Shown here: positions 8,841-16,393 of the stretch, one piece after another
Layout of the letters: each line of letters starts with the position of its first letter
How positions within the stretch are numbered: the stretch's first letter is position 1
Assembly (NCBI RefSeq): GCF_000003605.2
Contig: NW_003137379.1
Coordinates: 1,419-17,811 of the forward strand
Reading direction: 5' to 3'
DNA from: Saccoglossus kowalevskii
Taxonomy: Eukaryota > Hemichordata > Enteropneusta > Harrimaniidae
Length of the DNA: 16,393 bases
Made by a program: the position numbers and the translations under genes
Notes under the pieces: model-generated
What the model saw: the letters and a program-made list of their open reading frames with translations, nothing else
Database searches by the model: none
What the model was told of the DNA's origin: nothing

Positions 8841-9560
8841 TACACAGTACAATATAACCCTACACTGTACAATGTGACCATACACTGTGAAATGTGACCA
8901 TACACTGTACAATGTGACCTTACACTGTACAATGTGACCTTACACTGTGTAATATGACCATACACTGTACAATGTAACCCTACACTGAACAATGTGACCT
9001 TACACTGTAAAATGTGACCGTACACAGTACAATATAACCCTACACTGAACAATGTGACCTTACACTGTAAAATGTGACCGTACACAGTACAATATAACCC
9101 TACACTGAACAATGTGACCTTACACTGTAAAATGTGACCATACACAGTACAATATAACATACATATATACAATGTGACCTTAAACTGTGAAATTTGTCAT
9201 ACACTGTGTAATGTAACCTTGCACTATGTAATGTGACCTTACACTGTGTATTGTGACCTTACACTGTGTTATGTGACCATACATTGCAAAATGTAACCCT
9301 ACACTGTATAATGAGACCTTACACTGTGTAATTTTACCTTACACTGTGCAATGTTACCTTACACAGAACAATGTGACTGGACAATGTGACCGTACACTAT
9401 GTAATGTGATCTTACACTATGTCATGTGACTGTACACTGTGCAATGTGATCTTACACTGTGTTATGTGACCGTACACTGTGCAATGTGACCTAACACTGT
9501 GCAATGTGACGTTCCGCTGTGTAATGTGACTGTCCGCTGAGTAATGTGACCGTACACTGT
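8841..9560 (+). repeat. A block copy 4 (subfamily A1)
   Basis: AT-rich marker at 9159-9168, three 60-bp trimers, taattttacc (about 9331), gtgactggacaatgtgacc (shared only with copy 5), gaccgtacactatg, acgttccgctg (about 9508) and gtccgctgagtaatg. It ends without ttgcgcag and passes into C units. Compared with copy 5 (offset 3523) it lacks a 40-bp pair of units before the first acagtacaatataacc. Confidence 0.87.
8991..9158 (+). repeat. 60-bp trimer array, three copies
   Basis: Same three-unit 60-bp period as at 421-590 (cttacactgtaaaat, ccgtacacagtacaat, ataaccctacactgaacaat). The third copy again switches to ccatacacag before the AT-rich marker, so the array structure was inherited with the whole block. 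Confidence 0.92.
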
Positions 9561-10133
9561 GCAATGTGACTGTATGTTGTGAAATGTGACCTTACACGGT
9601 GCAATGTGACTGTATGCTGTGTAATGTGAGCTTACACTGTGCAATGTGACTGTACGTTGTGTAATGTGACCTTACATCGTGCAATGTGACTGAATGCTGT
9701 GTAATGTGACCTTACACGGTGCAATGTAACTGTATGTTGTGAAATGTGATTGTTCACCGTGCAATGTGACTGTATGCTGTGTAATGTGACCTTACATATT
9801 GCAATGTAACTGTATGCTGTGTAATGTGACCTTACACCGTGCAATGTGACTGTATGTTGTGAAATGTGATTGTTCGTCATGCAATGTGACTGTATGCTGT
9901 GTAATGTGATCTTACACGGTGCAATGTGACTGTATGCTGTGTAATGTGACCTTACACCATGCAATGTGACTGTATGCTGTGTAATGTGACCTTACACCAT
10001 GCAATGTGACTGTATGTTGTGTAATGTGACCTTACACCGTGCAATGTGACTGTATGCTGTGTAATGTGACTTTACACCGTGCAATGTGACTGTACACTGT
10101 GTAATGTGACTTTTCACTGTGCAATGTGACTGT
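9561..10133 (+). repeat. C tract of module 8b
   Basis: Mostly 40-bp dimers with occasional 80-bp units (gttcaccgtgc about 9752, gttcgtcatgc about 9872). It includes gtgagcttacactg (about 9627), tgtacgttgtg (about 9651) and cttacatcgtg (about 9671), shared with module 11 (about 13231, 13251, 13272), and cttacatatt (9791), matching cttacatagt at 1461. No gene is seen. Confidence 0.85.
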
Positions 10134-11131
10134 GCACAGTACAATATCACCCTACACTGTACAATGTGACCTTACACGGTGCAATGTGACCATACACTGT
10201 GCAATGTGACCTTTCAATGTGCAATGTGACTGTATGCTGTGTAATGTGACCTTACACTGTGTAATATGACCTTACACGGTGCAATGTGACCTTTCACCGT
10301 GCAATGTGAGTGTAAGCTGTGTAATGTGACCTTACACTGTGCAATGTGACCTTACACGGTGCAATGTGACTGAATGCTGTGTAATGTGACCTTACACGGT
10401 GCAGTGTGACTGTATGTTGTGAAATGTGATTGTTCACCGTGCAATGTGACTGTATGCTGTGTAATGTGACCTTACACGGTGCAATGTGACTGTATGTTGT
10501 GTAATGTGACCTTACACCGTGCAATGTAACTGTATGCTGTGTAATGTGACCTTACACGGTGCAATGTGACTGTATGTTGTGAAATGTGATTGTTCGTCGT
10601 GCAATGTGACTGTATGCTGTGTAATGTGACCTTACACGGTGCAATGTGACTGTATGTTGTGAAATGTGATTGTTCACCGTGCAATGTAACTGTATGCTGT
10701 GTAATGTGACCTTACACGGTGCAATGTGACTGTATGTTGTGAAATGTGATTGTTCGTCGTGCAATGTGACTATATGCTGTGTAATGTGACCTTACACGGG
10801 GCAATGTGACTGTATGCTGTGTAATGTGACCTTACACCGTGCAATGTGACTGTATGTTGTGAAATGTGATTGTTCGTCGTGCAATGTGACTGTATGCTGT
10901 GTAATGTGATCTTACACGGTGCAATGTGACTGTATGCTGTGTAATGTGACCTTACACCATGCAATATGACTGTATGCTGTGTAATGTGACCTTACACCGT
11001 GCAATGTGACTGTATGTTGTGTAATGTGACCTTACACCGTGCAATGTGACTGTATGCTGTGTAATGTGACTTTACACCGTGCAATGTGACTGTACACTGT
11101 AATGTGACCTTTTACCGTGCAATGTGACTGT
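10134..11131 (+). repeat. Module 9: counterpart of module 2
   Basis: Punctuating unit, leader, five consecutive 80-bp periods (10391-10790), the cttacacggg marker (10791) and 40-bp units to the end. Aligned with module 2 at offset 8330 then 8250. Its leader goes from cttacactgtgcaatgtgac straight to cttacacggt at 10351, lacking the 80 bp with ccttttaccgtg. The tatatgctg variant is at 10771, one dimer earlier than its equivalent at 2561. Confidence 0.88.
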
Positions 11132-12064
11132 GCACAGTACAATATCACCCTACACTGTACATGTACAATGTGACCTTACACGGTGCAATGTGACCATACA
11201 CTGTGCAATGTGACCTTTCAATGTGCAATGTGACTGTATGTTGTGTAATGTGACCTTACACTGTGTAATATGACCTTACACGGTGCAATGTGACCTTTCA
11301 CCGTGCAATGTGAGTGTAAGCTGTGTAATGTGACCTTACACTGTGCAATGTGACCTTTTACCGTGCAATGTGACTGTATGCTGTGTAATGTGACCTTACA
11401 CTGTGTTATGTGACCTTACACTGTGCAATGTGACCTTACACGGTGCAATGTGACTGTATGCTGTGTAATGTGACCTTACACGGTGCAATGTGACTGTATG
11501 TTGTGAAATGTGATTGTTCACCGTGCAATGTGACTGTATGCTGTGTAATGCGACCTTACACGGTGCAATGTGACTGTATGTTGTGTAATGTGACCTTACA
11601 CCGTGCAATGTAACTGTATGCTGTGTAATGTGACCTTACACGGTGCAATGTGACTGTATGTTGTGAAATGTGATTGTTCGTCGTGCAATGTGACTGTATG
11701 CTGTGTAATGTGACCTTACACGGTGCAATGTGACTGGATGCTGTGTAATGTGACCTTACACCGTGCAATGTGACTGTACATTGTATGCTGTGTAATATGA
11801 CCTTACACCATGCAATGTGACTGTATGTTGTGTAATGTGACCTTACACCGTGCAATGTGACTGTATGTTGTGTAATGTGTCCTTACACCATGCAATGTGA
11901 CTGTATGCTGTGTAATGTGACCTTACACCGTGCAATGTGACTGTATGTTGTGTAATGTGACCTTACACCGTGCAATGTGACTGTATGCTGTGTAATGTGA
12001 CCTTACAACGTGCAATGTGACTGTACACTGTGTAATGTGACCTTTCACCGTGCAATGTGACTGT
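11132..12064 (+). repeat. Module 10: counterpart of module 3
   Basis: Extended palindromic punctuating unit, full leader, then C tract with gcgacc (about 11550; also at 3300 in module 3), ctggatgctg and the acattgt insertion (both also in module 8a). Ends in cttacaacgtg (about 12003) and ctttcaccgtg before the next punctuating unit. Offset to module 3 is 8250-8253; to module 8a it is 3383 at the start and 3283 near the end. Confidence 0.85.
11156..11167. repeat. 12-bp perfect palindrome
   Basis: tgtacatgtaca at the 4-bp-extended punctuating unit; equivalent to position 2906 at offset 8250. Confidence 0.95.
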
Positions 12065-12360
12065 GCACAGTACAATATCACCCTACACTGTACAATGTGA
12101 CCTTACAAGGTGCAATGTGACCATACACTGTGCAATGTGACCTTTCAATGTGCAATGTGACTGTATGCTGTGTAATGTGACCTTACACTGTGTAATATGA
12201 CCTTACACGGTGCAATGTGACCTTTCACCGTGCAATGTGAGTGTAAGCTGTGTAATGTGACCTTACACTGTGCAATGTGACCTTTTACCGTGCAATGTGA
12301 TTGTATGCTGTGTAATGTGACCTTACACTGTGTTATGTGACCTTACACTGTGCAATGTGA

Positions 12361-13110
12361 CCATACACAGTACAATATAACCCTACACTGTACAATGTGA
12401 CCATACACTGTGAAATGTGACCATACACTGTACAATGTGACCTTACACTGTACAATGTGACCTTACACTGTGTAATATGACCATACACTGTACAATGTAA
12501 CCCTACACTGAACAATGTGACCTTACACTGTAAAATGTGACCGTACACAGTACAATATAACCCTACACTGAACAATGTGACCTTACACTGTAAAATGTGA
12601 CCGTACACAGTACAATATAACCCTACACTGAACAATGTGACCTTACACTGTAAAATGTGACCATACACAGTACAATATAACATACATATATACAATGTGA
12701 CCTTAAACTGTGAAATTTGTCATACACTGTGTAATGTAACCTTGCACTATGTAATGTGACCTTACACTGTGTATTGTGACCTTACACTGTGTTATGTGAC
12801 CATACATTGCAAAATGTAACCCTACACTGTATAATGAGACCTTACACTGTGTAATTTTACCTTACACTGTGCAATGTTACCTTACACAGAACAATGTGAC
12901 TGGACAATGTGACCGTACACTATGTAATGTGATCTTACACTATGTCATGTGACTGTACACTGTGCAATGTGATCTTACACTGTGTTATGTGACCGTACAC
13001 TGTGCAATGTGACCTAACACTGTAATGTGACCTAACACTGTGCAATGTGACCTAACACTGTGCAATGTGACGTTCCGCTGTGTAATGTGACTGTCCGCTG
13101 AGTAATGTGA
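12361..13110 (+). repeat. A block copy 5 (subfamily A1)
   Basis: AT-rich marker at 12682-12691, three 60-bp trimers, taattttacc, gtgactggacaatg, gaccgtacactatg, an extra cctaacactg unit (about 13031) compared with copy 4, acgttccgctg (about 13068) and gtccgctgagtaatg. Shares the last feature and the loss of ttgcgcag with copy 4, so these two are closest relatives among the A1 copies. Confidence 0.87.
12514..12681 (+). repeat. 60-bp trimer array, three copies
   Basis: Third locus with the triplicated 60-bp period, same internal order and same ccatacacag change in the last copy as at 421-590 and 8991-9158. Confidence 0.92.
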
Positions 13111-13901
13111 CCGTACACTGTGCAATGTGACTGTATGTTGTGAAATGTGACCTTACACGGTGCAATGTGACTGTATGCTGTGCAATGTGACCTTACACGG
13201 TGCAATGTGACTGTATGCTGTGTAATGTGAGCTTACACTGTGCAATGTGACTGTACGTTGTGTAATGTGACCTTACATCGTGCAATGTGACTGAATGCTG
13301 TGTAATGTGACCTTACACGGTGCAATGTGACTGTATGTTGTGAAATGTAATTGTTCACCGTGCAATGTGACTGTATGCTGTGTAATGTGACCTTACACGG
13401 TGCAATGTGACTGTATGTTGTGAAATGTGATTGTTCGTCGTGCAATGTGACTGTATGCTGTGTAATGTGACCTTACACGGTGCAATGTGACTCTATGCTG
13501 TGTAATGTGACCTTACACCGTGCACTGTAACTGTACATTGTATGCTGTGTAATATGACCTTACACTGTGCAATGTGACTGTATGTTGTGTAATGTGACCT
13601 TACACCATGCAATGTAACTGTATGCTGTGTAATGTGACCTTACACGGTGCAATGTGACTGTATGTTGTGAAATGTGACCTTACACGTTGCAATGTGACTG
13701 TATGCTGTGTAATGTGACCTTACACGGTGCAATGTGACTGAATGCTGTGTAATGTGACCTTACATGGTGCAATGTGACTGTATGCTGTGCAATGTGACCT
13801 TTCACCATGCCATGTGACTGTATGCTCTGTAATGTGACCTTACACGGTGCAATGTGACTGAATGCTATGTAATGTGACCTTACACGGTGCAATGTGACTG
13901 T
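13111..13901 (+). repeat. C tract and module-6-type tail of module 11
   Basis: 40/80-bp units with gttcaccgtgc and gttcgtcgtgc variants, ctctatgctg (about 13491), the 7-bp acattgt insertion, then the module-6-type tail with a 40-bp insertion at 13681-13720 containing cttacacgttgc. One unit reads cttacatggtgc (about 13761), a CG to TG change of cttacacggtgc. No gene is seen. Confidence 0.83.
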
Positions 13902-14170
13902 GCACAGTACAATATCACCCTACACTGTACAATGTGACCTTACACTGTGAAATGTGACCATACACTGTGCAATGTGACCTTTCAATGTGCAATATGTGAC
14001 TGTATGCTGTGTAATGTGACCTTACACTGTGTAATATGACCTTACACGGTGCAATGTGACCTTTCACCGTGCAATGTGAGTGTAAGCTGTGTAATGTGAC
14101 CTTACACTGTGCAATGTGACCTTTTACCGTGCAATGTGATTGTATGCTGTGTAATGTGACCTTACACTGT

Positions 14171-14850
14171 GCAATATGACCGTACGCAGTACAATATAAC
14201 CCTACACTGTACAATGTGACCATACACTGTGAAATGTGACCATACACTGTACAATGTGACCTTACACTGTGTAATATGACCATACACTGTACAATGTAAC
14301 CCTACACTGAACAATGTGACCTTACACTGTAAAATGTGACCGTACACAGTACAATATAACATACATATATACAATGTGACCTTAAACTGTGAAATTTGTC
14401 ATACACTGTGTAATGTAACCTTGCACTATGTAATGTGACAATACATTGTGTATTGTGACCTTACACTGTGTTATGTGACCATACATTGCAAAATGTAACC
14501 CTACACTGTATAATGAGACCCTACACTGTGTATTGTGACCTTACACTGTGCAATGATACCTTACACAGAACAATGTGACTGCACAATGTGACTATGTAAT
14601 GTGATCTTACACTATGTCATGTGACCGTACACTGTGCAATGTGATCTAACACTGTGTTATGTGACCGTACACTGTGCAATGTGACCTAACACTGTAATGT
14701 GACCTAACACTGTGAAATGTGACCATACACTGTGCAATGTGACGTTCCGCTGTGTAATGTGACTGTCCGCTGTGTAATGTGACCGTACACTGTACAATGT
14801 GACCTTACACTGTGTAATATGACCTTGCGCAGTGTAATGTGACCTATGCT
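14171..14850 (+). repeat. A block copy 6 (subfamily A2)
   Basis: AT-rich marker at 14361-14370, one 60-bp trimer, gagaccctacactg, contracted gtgactatgtaatg (about 14589), acgttccgctg (about 14741), gactgtccgctg and ttgcgcag (about 14825) followed by cctatgctg. Left flank aligns with A copy 2, right flank with A copy 3. Confidence 0.87.
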
Positions 14851-14862
14851 GTGTAATGTGAC

Positions 14863-15382
14863 CTTACACGGTGCAATGTGACTGTATGTTGTGAAATGTG
14901 ATTGTTCACCGTGCAGTGTGACTGTATGCTGTGTAATGTGACCTTACACGGTGCAATGTGACTGTATGTTGTGTAATGTGACCTTACACGGTGCAATGTA
15001 ACTGTATGCTGTGTAATGTGATTGTTCGTCGTGCAATGTGACTGTATGCTGTGTAATGTGACCTTACACGGTGCAATGTGACTGTATGTTGTGAAATGTG
15101 ATTGTTCACCGTGCAATGTAACTGTATGCTGTGTAATGTGACCTTACACGGTGCAATGTGACTGTATGTTGTGAAATGTGATTGTTCGTCGTGCAATGTG
15201 ACTGTATGCTGTGTAATGTGACCTTACACGGGGCAATGTGACTGTATGCTGTGTAATGTGACCTTACACCGTGCAATGTGACTGTATGTTGTGAAATGTG
15301 ATTGTTCGTCGTGCAATGTGACTGTATGCTGTGTAATGTGATCTTACACGGTGCAATGTGACTGTATGCTGTGTAATGTGAC
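14863..15382 (+). repeat. 80-bp C tract of module 12
   Basis: Counterpart of 7128-7567 at offset 7815, plus one extra 80-bp period at the left end containing gtgcagtgtgactg. Includes cttacacggg (15223), as in the three other long tracts. Confidence 0.87.
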
Positions 15383-15574
15383 CTTACACCATGCAATATG
15401 ACTGTATGCTGTGTAATGTGACCTTACACCGTGCAATGTGACTGTATGTTGTGTAATGTGACCTTACACCGTGCAATGTGACTGTATGCTGTGTAATGTG
15501 ACTTTACACCGTGCAATGTGACTGTACACTGTAATGTGACCTTTTACCGTGCACAGTACAATATCACCCTACAC

Positions 15575-15586
15575 TGTACATGTACA
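15575..15586. repeat. 12-bp perfect palindrome
   Basis: tgtacatgtaca at the 4-bp-extended punctuating unit; fourth and last copy in the window. Confidence 0.95.
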
Positions 15587-15840
15587 ATGTGACCTTACAA
15601 GGTGCAATGTGACCATACACTGTGCAATGTGACCTTTCAATGTGCAATGTGACTGTATGCTGTGTAATGTGACCTTACACTGTGTAATATGACCTTACAC
15701 GGTGCAATGTGACCTTTCACCGTGCAATGTGAGTGTAAGCTGTGTAATGTGACCTTACACTGTGCAATGTGACCTTTTACCGTGCAATGTGACTGTATGC
15801 TGTGTAATGTGACCTTACACTGTGTTATGTGACATTACAA

Positions 15841-16393
15841 TGTGCAATGTGACCATACACTGTACAATGTGACTTTACACTGTGTAATATGACCATACAT
15901 TGTACAATGTAACCTTACATTGAACAATGTGACCTTACACTGTAAAAATGTGACCGTACACAGTACAATATAACATACATATATACAATGTGACCTTAAA
16001 CTGTGAAATTTGTCATACACTGTGTAATGTAACCTTGCACTATGTAATGTGACCTTACACTGTGTATTGTGACCTTACACTGTGTAATGTGACCATACAT
16101 TGCAAAATGTAACCCTACATTGTATAACGAGACCTTACACTGTGTATTGTGACCTTACACTGTGCAATGTTACCTTACACAGAACAATGTGAATGCACAA
16201 TGTGACTATGTAATGTGATCTTACACTATGTCATGTGACCGTACACTGTGCAATGTGATCTTACACTGTGTTATGTGACCGTACACTGTGCAATGTGACC
16301 TAACACTGTGTAATGTGACCATACACTGTGAAATGTGACGTTCCGCTGTGTAATGTGACCGTCCGCTGTGTAATGTGACCGTACACTGTACAA
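15841..16393 (+). repeat. A block copy 7 (A2-like, most diverged, partial)
   Basis: AT-rich marker at 15975-15984 and the contracted gtgactatgtaatg (about 16203) place it with A2, but it has private changes: gtaaaaatgtg (about 15943), cctacattgtataacgagacc (about 16112-16132; ataatgagacc elsewhere), gtgaatgcacaatg (about 16189), and acgttccgctg directly after a gaaat unit (about 16338). It lacks gagaccctac, having gagaccttac as in A1, so it is intermediate or recombinant. Confidence 0.82.

Larger units (their letters stand above)
7749..10133 (+). repeat. Module 8: fused module (8a and 8b)
   Basis: The left part (7749 to about 8655) matches modules 3 and 10; the right part (about 8656-10133) matches module 1 and the start of module 11. 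The join, cttacaccgtgcaatgtgac followed by ctttcaatgtgc, removes the punctuating unit expected there. Relative to module 10/11 the offset rises from 3283 before the join to 3483 after it, a 200-bp (ten-unit) deletion. It contains a 140-bp tandem duplication, an A1 block and a C tract. Confidence 0.85.
12065..13901 (+). repeat. Module 11: composite of module 1-type and module 6-type parts
   Basis: The left part (to about 13110) is leader plus A1 block as in modules 1 and 8b. The middle is a C tract with gagcttacactg, tgtacgttgtg and an acattgt insertion (about 13535). The right part, from about 13600, is the tgaatgctg/gccatgtg/gtatgctctg tail of module 6. Modules 4-6 in the first half are thus represented in the second half only by this tail, suggesting recombination between different modules (inference). 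Confidence 0.82.
13902..15550 (+). repeat. Module 12: counterpart of module 7 with a single A block
   Basis: Subtype-2 leader (gcaatatgtgactg), including a 60-bp ctttcaccgtg/gagtgtaagctg segment absent from module 7, then one A2 block, an 80-bp C tract and 40-bp units. It ends abruptly: ccttttaccgtgcacag at 15540-15556 lacks the 13 bases gtgcaatgtgact present before the punctuating unit elsewhere (offset changes from 7815 to 7802). Confidence 0.87.
1..16393 (+). repeat. 20-bp satellite array filling the window
   Basis: Every stretch read is a variant of one 20-bp unit, gtgaccttacactgtgcaat, repeated head to tail (about 820 units by length). Constant elements are gtgac/gtgat at the start and gcaat/gtaat/gaaat at the end; the middle varies (cttacactgt, cttacaccgt, cttacacggt, ccatacactgt, tgtatgctgt, tgtatgttgt, tgttcgtcgt). 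No unit in reverse orientation and no non-repeat insertion was seen. Neither window edge shows a transition to unique DNA, so the array extends beyond both ends. Arrays of this kind are typical of eukaryotic satellite or large minisatellite loci (pericentromeric, subtelomeric or interstitial); which applies here cannot be told. No known satellite name is assigned. Confidence 0.97.
15551..16393 (+). repeat. Module 13 (partial): leader and A block
   Basis: Extended palindromic punctuating unit, then a full leader (cctttcaatgtgc, gagtgtaagctg, ccttttaccgtg, gtgttatgtg) as in modules 3 and 10, but followed directly by an A block instead of a C tract. The window ends within the A block at the units after gtccgctg, so the module continues outside. 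Confidence 0.83.

Noticed and set aside
1-16393. CRISPR array
   Set aside because: There are no unique spacers: the material between any two similar units is another variant of the same 20-bp unit.
1-16393. Centromere protein CENP-B box in the gttcgtcgtgc units
   Set aside because: The units have ttcg but lack the following A and CGGG of the box in either orientation. A centromeric role cannot be claimed.
1-16393. RNA polymerase III B box or tRNA-like element at gttcgtcgtg
   Set aside because: Resemblance is limited to gttcg; no A box, no cloverleaf arms and no T-run terminator were seen nearby.
1-16393. Transposable element as source of the modules
   Set aside because: No terminal inverted repeats, long terminal repeats, poly-A tails, target-site duplications or coding remnants; module boundaries are themselves variants of the 20-bp unit.
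1-16393. Telomeric repeat
   Set aside because: No TTAGGG, TTTAGGG or TTAGG runs on either strand.
1-16393. Inverted segments within the array
   Set aside because: I looked for the reverse-complement unit (gtaaggtcac) on the plus strand and saw none; all units face the same way.

Overview
The whole 16,393-base window is one uninterrupted, head-to-tail array of a short satellite/minisatellite family. I found no protein gene, RNA gene, transposon or unique sequence in it. The basic unit is 20 bp (canonical form gtgaccttacactgtgcaat), so the window holds roughly 820 units, all in the same orientation. Such an array points to a eukaryotic nuclear genome. The frequent CG to TG/CA interchange at fixed unit positions suggests a CpG-methylated genome such as a vertebrate, but the species and chromosomal position cannot be read from the sequence.

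The array is hierarchical. Diverged 20-bp units combine into 40-bp dimers, 60-bp trimers and 80-bp tetramers. These sit inside modules of about 0.35-2.5 kb, each opened by a recognisable punctuating unit (gtgcacagtacaatatcacc). There are 13 punctuating units, with the gc of gtgcacag at 9, 1804, 2882, 3812, 4159, 4641, 5201, 7749, 10134, 11132, 12065, 13902 and 15551. After each comes a 'leader' of about 200-300 bp with ordered diagnostic units (cctttcaatgtgc, gagtgtaagctg, ccttttaccgtg, gtgttatgtg). Next comes either a diverged 'A block' containing atacatatat (seven copies, two subfamilies) or a homogeneous 'C tract' of 40/80-bp units.

At the largest scale the second half repeats the first. 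Modules 2-3 (1804-4.0 kb) recur at 10134-12.1 kb with an offset of 8330 falling to about 8250. Module 7 (5201-7748) recurs as module 12 (13902-15550) with an offset of 8701-8761 before, and 7735-7815 after, a 1026-bp duplication present only in the first copy. Most length differences between copies are whole numbers of units (40, 60, 80, 140, 200 bp), as expected from unequal exchange or slippage. A few (7, 13, 4 bp) are not, and serve as lineage markers.

The open frames on the minus strand are by-products of the repeat. They reuse the same peptide in different frames, and those I traced open at TTG rather than ATG. The main interest is the evolutionary record in the nested array, plus its very high density of regularly spaced AGGTCA half-sites. 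I see no evidence for an encoded biological system.
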